Source: Neisseriaceae bacterium TC5R-5 (GTDB lineage Bacteria; Pseudomonadota; Gammaproteobacteria; Burkholderiales; Chromobacteriaceae). From it: a stretch of DNA of 64,000 bases. This document shows, one piece after another, positions 55,363 through 64,000 of this stretch (the stretch's first letter is position 1; each line of letters opens with the position of its first letter). The stretch is taken from the NCBI GenBank assembly GCA_020830965.2, contig JACCFC020000013.1, forward strand, positions 1 through 64,000. Reading direction: 5' to 3'. Both the position numbers and the translations under genes were made by a program. The notes under the pieces were generated by a model, which made no database searches, was not told the origin of the DNA, and worked only from the letters and a program-made list of their open reading frames with translations.

Positions 55363-57108
55363 ATGCAAACCATAGCGTTTACTCTCATCAGTTTTATTTT
55401 TTTTACCGCTCTGGTCGGTTTAATTTCCGGGTGGATTACCCGTAAATCCGACGATAAGGGCGCCAAAGGCTATTTTATGGCCAGTGGTGGTTTAACTGGC
55501 TGGTTTATTGCCGGTTCCATGCTGCTGACCAATTTATCGGCCGAGCAGTTAATCGGTTTAAATGGTGATGCCTACGGCCATAATCTATCGGCGATGGCCT
55601 GGGAGGCGACAGCAGCAGTCGCTACCGTGGTGCTGGCGATGTATTTCTTGCCGCGCTATTTAAAAGGTGGCTTTACTACTTTGCCGCAGTATCTGGAAGA
55701 GCGCTTTGATGCGACCACACGTCGCTTTGTTAGCCTGATGTTTATTCTGGGCTATACCTTTGTGGCGAATCCATCCGGCTTATACCTCGGTTCCATTGCC
55801 TTTAATGAGATTTTTAAGGTACAGCAGCTAACCGGCATGTCTTACAACATGACCATTTCGGTGCTGGTGTGGAGCATGGGCATTATCGGTGCGCTATATG
55901 CCATTTTTGGCGGCCTGCGGGCGGTAGCGGTATCAGACACGATTAATGGCCTGGGTCTGTTGGTGGCCGGTTTGATGGTACCCATTTTGGGCTTGATCGC
56001 CTTGGGTGGCGGCAGCTTTGGTGAAGGTCTGCACATTATTACCACCAATGCCCCGGAAAAGCTGAATGCCATTGGTTCGGCTACCGATAGCGTGCCCTTT
56101 GGTACCATTTTTACCGGTATGGTATTTGCTAACCTGTTCTACTGGTGTACCAATCAATCCATTATTCAGCGCACCCTGGCGGCGAAGTCGCTGGCCGAAG
56201 GTCAAAAAGGGGTGTTGTTTTCTGGTTTGATCAAGATTCTGGTACCGATTGTGATGCTGATACCGGGGGTGATTGCCTATCACTATTACGCAGGTAATCC
56301 GCTGCCGAAACCCGATTTTGCTTATCCGGTACTGGTACGCGATATTTTGCCGTGGTGGTTAACCGGCTTTTTTGTCGCCGCGCTGTTTGGCACGGTAATG
56401 AGTCACTTCAACGCGATTATCAACAGTACCGCCACGCTGGTTGCTTATGATTTTTATCGTGCCTGGAAGCCGAACGCGACCGATGAGCAGATGGTACGCG
56501 TTGGTAAAATTTCCAGTGTGCTGATTGCGGTGTTGTCGCTGATCATTGCGCCCTTGCTGATTTACGCACCCGATGGCATTTACACCGTGATGCGTCGTTT
56601 TACCGGTTTTTACAATATCCCGATTATCGCGGTGGTACTGGTGGGTTTCTTTACCTCGCGTGTTTCCGCCGTTTCTGCCAAAACCGTACTGTTTATGCAT
56701 GTGGTGGTGTATACGCTGCTGATCTTTGTGTTCTCAATCGATAAGCGCAGCGGTGTGCACTTCCTGCACATTATGGGCATGTTGTTTGTGTTGGAAGTGG
56801 CTTTGATGCTGGCGCTGGGCAAGCTGTTCCCACGAGCTACGGTTTATCAGCCAACCATCCGCAACCCTGGCGAGCAACGTAACTGGCGCTACGCCAAGAG
56901 TATGAGTACCTTCCTGATGGCCTTGCTGGTCAGTGCTTACCTCACTTTCTCTCCGTTTGGGGTAGCCAATGAAACCGGTTTGTCCAATAGCTATTACGGG
57001 GCTTTGGGTGTGCTCTGGCTGGTGGCAGCAGCGTTAATTGTACGTTTTCAGCATAAAGAGGCGCTGTTGGATGAGCGCAAGCTGGTTCTACAGACCAATC
57101 GCACTTAA
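55363..57108 (+). CDS. Sodium/solute symporter (SSS family), candidate sulfoquinovose importer
   Basis: 581 residues, 13-14 predicted helices. SSS signatures: GYFMASGGLTGWFIAGSMLL, the sodium-site region TNLSAEQLIGLNGDAYG, LPQYLEERFD and GGLRAVAVSDTINGLGLLVA. Homologues include SGLT-type sugar carriers and YidK. It stands directly ahead of the sulfoquinovosidase gene, so sulfoquinovose or its glycerol glycoside is the likely cargo; known importers for this sugar are of other families. TGGAGA precedes the ATG. Confidence 0.88.
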   Translation: MQTIAFTLISFIFFTALVGLISGWITRKSDDKGAKGYFMASGGLTGWFIAGSMLLTNLSAEQLIGLNGDAYGHNLSAMAWEATAAVATVVLAMYFLPRYLKGGFTTLPQYLEERFDATTRRFVSLMFILGYTFVANPSGLYLGSIAFNEIFKVQQLTGMSYNMTISVLVWSMGIIGALYAIFGGLRAVAVSDTINGLGLLVAGLMVPILGLIALGGGSFGEGLHIITTNAPEKLNAIGSATDSVPFGTIFTGMVFANLFYWCTNQSIIQRTLAAKSLAEGQKGVLFSGLIKILVPIVMLIPGVIAYHYYAGNPLPKPDFAYPVLVRDILPWWLTGFFVAALFGTVMSHFNAIINSTATLVAYDFYRAWKPNATDEQMVRVGKISSVLIAVLSLIIAPLLIYAPDGIYTVMRRFTGFYNIPIIAVVLVGFFTSRVSAVSAKTVLFMHVVVYTLLIFVFSIDKRSGVHFLHIMGMLFVLEVALMLALGKLFPRATVYQPTIRNPGEQRNWRYAKSMSTFLMALLVSAYLTFSPFGVANETGLSNSYYGALGVLWLVAAALIVRFQHKEALLDERKLVLQTNRT

Positions 57109-57138
57109 GCAAGTTTGACCCTTAAAGGAGGGATTACC

Positions 57139-59196
57139 ATGCTGATATGCCAACACCACGACGATAGTTTGAGCCTGCACTTTGCCGGCAAGTGTATTTT
57201 TCAGCACCACCGCGATAAACCAGCCTTATTTACTGGCCACGGCCAGGAACGCATGGACATGTATCGCGGTAATTTTGAGATTGAAGATTATGTCGAGCAG
57301 CGCATGGCCTTGAGCGATGTGCGTGCCACTGAAACGGCCGCCGGTGGCTGGCGGCTGGAGTTTCGTCGTTACCCCGCTGATAGCCTGCAATTGGCGGTGC
57401 ATTTTCAGGTAAAAGGCGCGGCGCTGCATGCTGATTTTAGCGAGGCCGATGAGGCGATCAACCGTCTGTGGTGGCGAGCGCCCGCGGCAGCCAGAGACCC
57501 GGTATGGGGCTGTGGCGAGCAGATGTCTTATTTCAATCTGCGTAGTCGTCGCTTTCCGCTCTGGACGTCAGAGCCGGGTGTGGGTCGTGATAAAAGCACC
57601 CAACTTACCTGGCAGGCCGATGTCAGCGGTAAAGCCGGTGGCGATTATTACCACACTAATTACCCGCAACCGAGCTTTATCAGTCTGAGTGCCGACGATG
57701 CCAGCACACCCGCCTATTGCCTGCACGCGGAAACCACGGCTTATGCGGAGTTTGATTTCCGCCATGCCGAGTTTCATGAGCTGCAGTTCTGGGCGGTACC
57801 GCAACGCCTGGAGTGGTTGGTAGCGGCGCAACTGACCGATCTGGTGGGCTTGGTTTCCAGCCGCTTCGGTCGGCAGCCGACGCTGCCAGACTGGATTACC
57901 GGTGGGGTAGTTCTCGGTCTTAAAAATGGTGAGGAGCATGCTCGCACTATTCTGGCCCAAGCCAGCGCCGCCGGTGTGAATGTCGCGGCGCTCTGGTGTG
58001 AGGACTGGGCCGGCATCCGCCAGACCAGCTTCGGCAAGCGTCTGTTCTGGGATTGGCGCTGGCAGCCGCAGCGCTATCCACAACTGAAGCAGTGGATCGC
58101 CGAACTCAAGCGCGATGGCATCCGCTTTATGAGCTACGTTAATCCGTATTTGTGTGCGGATGGTGAGTTGTATCAGGAGGCGCTGGCTAGCGGCTATCTG
58201 GCGACAGCGCAGGATGGTGGCGATTATCTAGTCGATTTTGGCGAGTTTGACTGCGGTGTGGTCGACTTCACCCAGCCGGCCGCCTGCCAGTGGTTCGCCG
58301 AACGCATTCTGCAACGCGAAATGCTGGATATCGGCCAGGATGGCTGGATGGCTGATTTTGGCGAGTACCTGCCCATTGATCTGAAGCTGGCCAATGGTGT
58401 GGATGCCAAGCTGATGCACAATGCCTGGCCGGTATTGTGGGCGAAGGTGAATGCGGAGGCGATTGCCGCCAGTGGCCGCACTGGCGATGCAGTGTTCTTT
58501 ATGCGCGCCGGTTATAGCGGGGTGCAGGCGCATTGCCCGCTATTATGGGCAGGCGATCAGTCGGTGGATTTCACCCGCCATGATGGCTTGCAGACCGTCA
58601 TTTGTGGTGCGCTGTCTTCCGGGCTGCTGGGCAATGCCTATCACCATAGCGATATCGGCGGTTATACCAGCCTGTTCGGCAATGTGCGTACCCCGGAGCT
58701 GTTCCAGCGCTGGACAGAGATGGCCTTATTCACCCCGGTGATGCGCACGCATGAGGGCAATCGCCCGGACGATAACTTCCAGTTCTGGCAAGACCCGGCC
58801 GTGCTCGCGCATTTGGCCCGTATCAGCCAGTTGCATCAGGCTTTGCAACCGTATACCCGCGCGCTCAGCCAGCAGGCACATGAACACGGCCTACCGCTGC
58901 AACGCCCGCTAGTGCTGCATTACCAGCACGATGCTGCTACTTACGATATTCATGATCAATATCTGTATGGTCGTGATCTGTTGGTAGCGCCGGTGCATGC
59001 GGCAGCGCAGGATAGCTGGCAAGCCTATTTACCGGTGGGCGATGACTGGCTGCATCTGTGGAGTGGTGAGCGTTATAGCGGGGGTCAGCATGTGACAGTT
59101 GCCGCACCCTTGGGACAGCCGCCGGTATTCTTGCGCGCTGCTGCCGATAACGCGGCATTGAACGCTTTTGTGCAAGAGGCTAGAGCATCACTGTGA
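57139..59196 (+). CDS. yihQ: GH31 sulfoquinovosidase
   Basis: 685 residues from ATG 57139 (AAGGAGG 7 bases upstream; a GTG/ATG frame 24 bases earlier lacks a site). The enzyme releases sulfoquinovose from sulfoquinovosyl glycerol or lipid with retention. Against my memory of E. coli YihQ the protein aligns without gaps across the active site: nucleophile D406 (GWMADFGEYLP), acid/base D473 (WAGDQSVD). Sulfonate-recognition positions are K262, E288, R301, W304 and Y509, where E. coli has Gln, Gln, Arg, Trp, Tyr. This is the KERWY variant of sulfoquinovosidases, not an ordinary alpha-glucosidase pattern. No signal peptide, so it acts in the cytosol. Overlaps the next gene by four bases. Confidence 0.93.
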   Translation: MLICQHHDDSLSLHFAGKCIFQHHRDKPALFTGHGQERMDMYRGNFEIEDYVEQRMALSDVRATETAAGGWRLEFRRYPADSLQLAVHFQVKGAALHADFSEADEAINRLWWRAPAAARDPVWGCGEQMSYFNLRSRRFPLWTSEPGVGRDKSTQLTWQADVSGKAGGDYYHTNYPQPSFISLSADDASTPAYCLHAETTAYAEFDFRHAEFHELQFWAVPQRLEWLVAAQLTDLVGLVSSRFGRQPTLPDWITGGVVLGLKNGEEHARTILAQASAAGVNVAALWCEDWAGIRQTSFGKRLFWDWRWQPQRYPQLKQWIAELKRDGIRFMSYVNPYLCADGELYQEALASGYLATAQDGGDYLVDFGEFDCGVVDFTQPAACQWFAERILQREMLDIGQDGWMADFGEYLPIDLKLANGVDAKLMHNAWPVLWAKVNAEAIAASGRTGDAVFFMRAGYSGVQAHCPLLWAGDQSVDFTRHDGLQTVICGALSSGLLGNAYHHSDIGGYTSLFGNVRTPELFQRWTEMALFTPVMRTHEGNRPDDNFQFWQDPAVLAHLARISQLHQALQPYTRALSQQAHEHGLPLQRPLVLHYQHDAATYDIHDQYLYGRDLLVAPVHAAAQDSWQAYLPVGDDWLHLWSGERYSGGQHVTVAAPLGQPPVFLRAAADNAALNAFVQEARASL

Positions 59197-59969
59197 GCAT
59201 AGTGCAACAAATCGCGTTTCTACTGTGTGTGGGCTTGGCCAGTTTTGCGCAGAATCTTACCGGCTTTGCCTTTGGTTTGATTCTGCTCGGGCTGGTCGCC
59301 CTATTGCACCTGGCCCCGCTGGATGCCAGTGCCAATGTGGTCAGCGTGCTGGTGATTGCCAATGCGCTGCTGGTGCTGCGGCGTGGTTCCAGCCACACCC
59401 TGCCCTGGCGCTTGATGTGGCCGACGCTGAGCAGCAGCTTGCTCGGCGTACTGGTGGGTGTATCGCTGCTGGGCTGGCTCTCGGCCGAAGCCACCAGTGG
59501 TTTACGGCTGCTATTGGGCGTCACCATCGTGCTGGCCAGCTTTCTGCTGATTCTGCAGAAGAAAAACCTGGCCCAAGTCTCCAGCCGGCTTAACTTTATT
59601 GGCTTTGGGGCGATTTCCGGCCTGTTGGGCGGGCTATTTTCCAGTGCCGGGCCGCCTATGGTGTATCACCTTTACCGACAACCACTGCCGATCAACGCGA
59701 TTCGTCATAGCTTAGTGTTGCTGTTTGCCAGCAATGCCTTGCTGCGGCTGGTTTTTGTCATCAGCCATGGGCAGTTTAATCGCCAGGCCTTGCAACTGAG
59801 TCTGCTGGCCTTGCCCATCGTTGTCGGTATCACCTGGTGGCAGCATCGCCACCCCTCCACCTGGAGCCCAACGGTGGTGCGCTATGTGGTGTTTGTATTG
59901 CTGCTGATTGCCGGACTCAGCCTGCTATTACCCACGGCGGTAAAACTATTCCGTACCCTAATAAGCTAA
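59193..59969 (+). CDS. TSUP (TauE/SafE) family permease, candidate C3-sulfonate exporter
   Basis: 258 residues starting with GTG that overlaps the sulfoquinovosidase stop (GTGA). About eight helices; LASFAQNLTGFAFGLILLGL and GFGAISGLLGGLFSSAGPPM are the paired TSUP motifs. Sulfo-ED and other sulfoquinovose clusters often include a TauE-like protein that exports sulfolactate or related C3 sulfonates, a role that fits this position. Sulfite export is an alternative. Confidence 0.87.
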   Translation: MSIVQQIAFLLCVGLASFAQNLTGFAFGLILLGLVALLHLAPLDASANVVSVLVIANALLVLRRGSSHTLPWRLMWPTLSSSLLGVLVGVSLLGWLSAEATSGLRLLLGVTIVLASFLLILQKKNLAQVSSRLNFIGFGAISGLLGGLFSSAGPPMVYHLYRQPLPINAIRHSLVLLFASNALLRLVFVISHGQFNRQALQLSLLALPIVVGITWWQHRHPSTWSPTVVRYVVFVLLLIAGLSLLLPTAVKLFRTLIS

Positions 59970-60015
59970 GCAGCACCATAAAACTAAAAAATATTCATCA
60001 TCTTCAGGAGAAACC

Positions 60016-61113
60016 ATGACATTCAAACGTAAACCTATTCAGATCAGCGTGGCCCTTCTCGGCGCGCTGGCTCTACATTCGGCCCAGGCTGCTTCAACCT
60101 TCTACGGCATCATGGATGCCGCACTGGAATATGGCCGCTTTGATCCGAACAAGGTCAATCTATGGCGCGTACAAAGTGGCAGCTTACAGGCCTCTCGCCT
60201 CGGCTTTAAAGGTGATGAAGATCTGGGTAATGGCCTCTCCGCCCGCTATCAGTTAGAAACTGAAGTGAAACTGGATGGTACCGGCAACCCCAATAACTCA
60301 CTCTTTACTCGTGGCACTCACATTGGTCTGGCAGGTAATTTTGGTTCCATGGACATTGGTCGGCTCTATATGCCCTTATATTGGGTGTACCTGTCCTCCG
60401 ATGCCAGTACCTATGGCCTGGCCAACTTCAGCAGCACGATGAGCCTGCAACACAATGGCGTACTGGGTAAAAAAATTAGCGGCACCGGTAAAACCACCCG
60501 CACCGCTACTGGCGGTTTCTTCAACAACGCCATTCGTTACAAAACCCCGCAATGGGGCAGCATAACCGCCGAGATTGGCGCCTCTGCCGGTGAGGAAAAC
60601 GGCGGGCTACAGTCGAATGAAGGCCGCAGCTATAGCGCCAATATCATCCACAAAGACCAGGCACTGCAATTGGGGATAGGCTATCTGCAGTACCGCTACT
60701 ATGCTACTGACACTGCCAGCGATTATTCCCGCCACAACACTTGGATTATTGGCGGTCAATATGTGATGGATTTCGCCACCATCGGGGCCAACTTCCTGCA
60801 CACTTCAACCTCACATGATCGCTGGCAAGCCAATAGCTGGCTGCTAGGCGCTAAAATCCCGGTAGGTCGTGGTGATATCAATATCGGCACCTCACGCCTG
60901 ATAGAAAGTGCCGACAAAACGGCGCAAGCTTTCCATCTAGGTTATGTGCATTATCTGAGCAAAGTCACCCAGCTTTACGGCTATACCGCTTATATCCGCA
61001 ACAATAGTCATTCTGACCGTGGCCTAGCTATCGTTAACCCGGATACCAAATATCTCAGCGTCCCCGGTTATGATCCACGCGCTTTCACTGTCGGACTAAG
61101 ACACGGCTTCTAA
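60016..61113 (+). CDS. Outer-membrane porin (Neisserial/Burkholderia-type)
   Basis: 365 residues with a signal peptide ending HSAQA. The mature protein begins ASTFYGIMDAALEYGRF and shows alternating strands, the SRLGFKGDEDLGNGLSARYQLE motif of betaproteobacterial general porins and a C-terminal aromatic ending in RHGF for BamA recognition. AGGAG is upstream. As last gene of the cluster it may admit sulfoquinovose or sulfoquinovosyl glycerol through the outer membrane, but a general role is possible. Confidence 0.9.
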   Translation: MTFKRKPIQISVALLGALALHSAQAASTFYGIMDAALEYGRFDPNKVNLWRVQSGSLQASRLGFKGDEDLGNGLSARYQLETEVKLDGTGNPNNSLFTRGTHIGLAGNFGSMDIGRLYMPLYWVYLSSDASTYGLANFSSTMSLQHNGVLGKKISGTGKTTRTATGGFFNNAIRYKTPQWGSITAEIGASAGEENGGLQSNEGRSYSANIIHKDQALQLGIGYLQYRYYATDTASDYSRHNTWIIGGQYVMDFATIGANFLHTSTSHDRWQANSWLLGAKIPVGRGDINIGTSRLIESADKTAQAFHLGYVHYLSKVTQLYGYTAYIRNNSHSDRGLAIVNPDTKYLSVPGYDPRAFTVGLRHGF

Positions 61114-61122
61114 GCTTGCTCA

Positions 61123-61142
61123 CCACCCCTTAGTCGGGGTGG
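61123..61142 (+). terminator. Hairpin after the porin gene
   Basis: ccacccc and ggggtgg pair perfectly with a 6-base loop, 10 bases after the stop. No T run follows, so efficiency is uncertain. Confidence 0.5.
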
Positions 61143-61360
61143 CTAGCTACTGGCAGTGAGATGGACGCTTTTTGCCCAACACCCGCCCACACAGCTCATT
61201 TATATGAATGTTCATCAATAAATCACCTATAAATGTTTGCGCAAAAATTCATTAGCATGCAAGAATATTATTTTTTATGGCAAAGGCATGGAACAAATGC
61301 ATTGTGTGAAATATCATGTCCAGTCTATTATCAGCATGGCTAGCCCCTGAAAAAACCAAG

Positions 61361-62227
61361 ATGAACACTAACTCTAATTACTTTATTCTTAAAATCTGCT
61401 GTGCTGGCACCTCCGGCATCGTCGCGATGGTAAGTTCCTTCCTCGCCAACCAGCAGTGTTATATCAGCGAAATGTCTCAATTTGATGATGAGGATACCGG
61501 GCGCTTCTTTATGCGTACCGAGTTTCGCTTCAACCCAGGCGCAAAAGGTGATATCAGCACGCTACGCCAAGGCTTTCCGGAAGTGGCCCAAGCCTTCGAT
61601 ATGGACTGGCAGCTATATAGTGCCGCGGAACCGATGCGGGTATTGATCATGGCCAGCCGTGATGATCATTGTCTAAGTGATCTGCTGTATCGCCACCAGA
61701 AGGGCGAAATGCATATGCAGATTACCGCCATCGTATCCAATCATCTGGACTTGCGGCCCATGGCCGAGCGCGAAGGAATACGCTTCGTCTATCTGCCGGT
61801 TACTGCAGAGAACAAAGCACAACAGGAAGCCACTCTGCTTAGCCTGGTGGAAGAAACCGGCAGCGAACTGGTGGTGCTGGCGCGCTATATGCAGGTGTTG
61901 TCCGATGCTTTGTGCCAACAACTAGTTGGCCGCGTGATCAATATTCACCATTCATTCTTGCCGGGCTTTAAAGGGGCTAAGCCTTATCATCAGGCCTATC
62001 AGCGCGGGGTGAAATTAATTGGCGCCACCGCTCATTATGTGACCCCGAACCTGGATGAGGGGCCAATCATCGAGCAGGCAGTACAACGCGTTGATCATAC
62101 TTATAAGCCTGATGAGCTGGTGTCCATTGGCCGTGACACGGAAACCATCGCCCTGTCCAAGGCGGTTAAATACCATCTGCAGCACCGCGTGTTCCTTAAT
62201 AATGACAAGACCGTCATCTTCCGTTAA
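61361..62227 (+). CDS. purU: Formyltetrahydrofolate deformylase
   Basis: 288 residues from ATG 61361; an ATG at 61316 would add 15 residues and neither has a convincing ribosome binding site. The N-terminal ACT domain (FILKICCAGTSGIVAMVSSF, DDEDTGRFFMRTEF) is followed by the formyltransferase domain with INIHHSFLPGFKGAKPYHQA and LDEGPIIEQ, holding the catalytic His and Asp. It hydrolyses 10-formyl-THF to formate and THF, balancing one-carbon pools for purine and glycine synthesis. Monocistronic by position. Confidence 0.9.
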   Translation: MNTNSNYFILKICCAGTSGIVAMVSSFLANQQCYISEMSQFDDEDTGRFFMRTEFRFNPGAKGDISTLRQGFPEVAQAFDMDWQLYSAAEPMRVLIMASRDDHCLSDLLYRHQKGEMHMQITAIVSNHLDLRPMAEREGIRFVYLPVTAENKAQQEATLLSLVEETGSELVVLARYMQVLSDALCQQLVGRVINIHHSFLPGFKGAKPYHQAYQRGVKLIGATAHYVTPNLDEGPIIEQAVQRVDHTYKPDELVSIGRDTETIALSKAVKYHLQHRVFLNNDKTVIFR

Positions 62228-62354
62228 GCACGCTAGCGCGGTCTGAACACGGCCGCGAGCCGCCGCCAGCTAATGCGGAGGATGTTTGCAACATCCTCCA
62301 ATAGCCAGCCTGAACTTACGTATAATCTCAGACTTTTACACTGTGGCAGGTGTT

Positions 62355-63152
62355 ATGGCTTATCAATTCATTGCCTCTGATCTGGATGGCACCCTACTCA
62401 ATCCCTCACATGCTGTTGATACCTTCACCGCCAGTACACTGCAAGCGCTGGCCGCACGCGGGCTGCAGTTTGCCATCGCCACCGGCCGCCATCATCTGGA
62501 TGTGATGGGCATTCGTCAGGCTTTGGGGATTCCGGCTTATCTGATCACCTCTAATGGTGCCCGCGTGCATGATCCGCAGGATACGCTGATCCACGCTCAG
62601 GACATCCCGCCATCCCTAGTGCAACAGCTGGCGCAACCCCACTTTGCCGCCGGTACCGTGTTGAATTTTTATCGCAATGAGGATTGGCTGATTGATCAAC
62701 CCTGCCAGTATCTGCTGGATTTTCATGCCGACTCCGAGCTGAGTTACCACGTCACCGATCTAAGCCGTCACTCTGGCGCCGGTGTCGCCAAGGTGTTGTA
62801 TATCGCCGAACACGAGCACCTGCTGCAAGTTGAGCGCAAACTGCACGCCAGCTTTGCCGATGAGTTGTATATCACCTTCTCTGCCGAAGATTGTCTGGAA
62901 GTGATGGCCAGCGGCGTCTCCAAGGGGCAGGCACTGCAATTGGTGTTGCAACGGCTGGACATCGCCAGCGAGCACTGTCTGGCATTTGGTGATGGTCAGA
63001 ATGATTTATCGCTATTACAACTAGTGGGCCACCCGCGCATGATGGCAAACGCCCACCCGCGTTTGGCAGAACAATTACCACAGGTGCCGCGCATCGGCAG
63101 TAATCAGCAGGCTGGCGTCGCACATTATCTACGCGAGCTATTTGCACTGTAA
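62355..63152 (+). CDS. Cof-type HAD-superfamily phosphatase (YigL-like)
   Basis: 265 residues from ATG 62355 with AGG 5 bases upstream. HAD motifs: [24 protein letters not shown] Lys in [11 protein letters not shown] and [13 protein letters not shown]; a C2B cap lies between II and III. Such enzymes hydrolyse pyridoxal phosphate, sugar phosphates or FMN, and the exact substrate is not evident. It precedes trpE by 22 bases and may share its transcript, where many relatives have a phosphoglycolate phosphatase instead. Confidence 0.88.
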   Translation: MAYQFIASDLDGTLLNPSHAVDTFTASTLQALAARGLQFAIATGRHHLDVMGIRQALGIPAYLITSNGARVHDPQDTLIHAQDIPPSLVQQLAQPHFAAGTVLNFYRNEDWLIDQPCQYLLDFHADSELSYHVTDLSRHSGAGVAKVLYIAEHEHLLQVERKLHASFADELYITFSAEDCLEVMASGVSKGQALQLVLQRLDIASEHCLAFGDGQNDLSLLQLVGHPRMMANAHPRLAEQLPQVPRIGSNQQAGVAHYLRELFAL

Positions 63153-63174
63153 GCAAAATCAACAGGAAACCACC

Positions 63175-64000
63175 ATGCAAACCGAAGAATTCAGTCGTTT
63201 AGCTAGTGCCGGTTATAACCGCATTCCGGTGATACTGGAATTATTTGCCGACCTGGACACCCCGATGTCGGTGTATTTAAAACTCGCCAATCAGCCTTAT
63301 ACCTATTTGCTGGAATCGGTAGTAGGTGGCGAGCGTTTTGGCCGCTACTCTTTTATCGGCCTGCCATCGAATACTCGCCTGCGGGTGCAGGGCCAGCAAG
63401 TGCAAGTGGAATGTGCCGATAAGGTGATTGAACGCCACAACGGCGACCCGCTAGCGTTCATTGAAAGCTTTCAGCAGCGTTTTCGCGCCCCGGCTATCGC
63501 AGGCCTGCCGCGCTTTGCCGGTGGTCTGGTGGGATATTTTGGCTACGACACCATCCGCTATATCGAAAAACGGCTGGCTGAGCAGAGCAAGCCAGACCCG
63601 GTAGGCACCCCGGATATCCTGCTGATGGTGTCGGAAGAACTGGCGGTGGTCGATAATCTGTCTGGCAAGCTTTATCTGGTGGTCTATGCCGACCCGGCGG
63701 TGCCACAGGCACTGGCCAAAGCCCAAGCGCGTCTGGCCGAACTACGCAGCAAGCTGCGCCAGCCACTCACCATGCCGCTGTCGCTGCCCTCACCCGCTAC
63801 TGAGGCCCACTCGGAATTTGGTGAACAGGCGTTCAAAGACGCAGTAGCCAGCAGCAAACGCTATATTGTTGATGGCGACATCATGCAGGTAGTGCTGGCC
63901 CAGCGCATGCAGATGCCTTTCAGCGATTCGCCGCTGGCCTTGTATCGCGCGCTACGCAATCTCAATCCCTCGCCCTATATGTTCCTCTATCACTTTGATG
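63175..64000 (+). CDS. trpE: Anthranilate synthase component I (cut by window edge)
   Basis: 275 residues of the N-terminal half are visible from ATG 63175, with AGGA upstream. It begins [20 protein letters not shown], then [19 protein letters not shown] with the tryptophan-feedback LLES element, [16 protein letters not shown] and, near the edge, the start of the chorismate-binding domain ([20 protein letters not shown]). It converts chorismate and ammonia to anthranilate with TrpG. The catalytic C-terminal part is outside the window. I saw no leader peptide or attenuator ahead of it. Confidence 0.95.
   Translation, partial: MQTEEFSRLASAGYNRIPVILELFADLDTPMSVYLKLANQPYTYLLESVVGGERFGRYSFIGLPSNTRLRVQGQQVQVECADKVIERHNGDPLAFIESFQQRFRAPAIAGLPRFAGGLVGYFGYDTIRYIEKRLAEQSKPDPVGTPDILLMVSEELAVVDNLSGKLYLVVYADPAVPQALAKAQARLAELRSKLRQPLTMPLSLPSPATEAHSEFGEQAFKDAVASSKRYIVDGDIMQVVLAQRMQMPFSDSPLALYRALRNLNPSPYMFLYHFD

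Overview
The window looks like chromosome from a free-living betaproteobacterium of the order Neisseriales (Chromobacteriaceae-like). Protein content is betaproteobacterial. Four dispersed repeats of about 103-119 bp also share their core with the Correia elements of Neisseria. Genes lie in short operons on both strands. The only mobile-element traces are one IS end cut by the left edge, a small IS-derived MITE and the Correia-like repeats. I saw no tRNA, rRNA, CRISPR array or prophage.

Layout. 1-4.4 kb: IS5-like transposase end, the D-alanine catabolic pair dadA-dadX with a divergent Lrp-type regulator, and a soluble chemoreceptor. 4.5-12.6 kb: an MscS channel fused to a cyclic-nucleotide-binding domain, a protein with four tandem CPxTGYWQ repeats (possibly an interbacterial immunity protein) and its unknown partner, dusC, a class II glutamine amidotransferase and an L,D-transpeptidase. 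12.7-17 kb: rlmD, then a TetR-nitroreductase-Old Yellow Enzyme electrophile-detoxification unit with two identical-class palindromic operators. 17-25.7 kb: amino-acid binding proteins, hutD, a nitronate monooxygenase, an MFS-isochorismatase pair, an IS/MITE graveyard, a RadC-like protein and the cystine symporter tcyP. 25.9-34.6 kb: rluE-aceK opposite icd (kinase/phosphatase and its target), then nrdA-nrdB behind a NrdR box pair. 34.6-39.8 kb: sulfate activation and PAPS turnover (cysD with a large unexplained N-terminal extension, cysNC fusion, cysQ, a TauE-like permease) beside a glycosyltransferase fragment.

40-61 kb is a catabolic island. First comes a complete four-carbon acid-sugar pathway (GntR regulator, ltnD, otnK, otnC, MFS transporter, otnI, denD) for L-threonate and D-erythronate. 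Then, from 48.1 to 61.1 kb, a set of genes best read as sulfoquinovose catabolism by the sulfo-Entner-Doudoroff route: dehydratase, HpaI-type aldolase, mutarotase, SMP-30 lactonase, SDR dehydrogenase, Na+/solute symporter, GH31 sulfoquinovosidase, TauE/TSUP exporter and outer-membrane porin. The substrate assignment rests on the GH31 enzyme, which aligns residue for residue with the sulfonate-recognition positions of E. coli YihQ (Lys/Glu/Arg/Trp/Tyr variant). No sulfolactaldehyde dehydrogenase and no dedicated regulator are present in the cluster. A candidate membrane toxin-immunity pair with a sharp composition break sits inside the cluster between the dehydrogenase and the symporter. 61.3-64 kb: purU, a Cof-type HAD phosphatase and the start of trpE, cut by the right edge.
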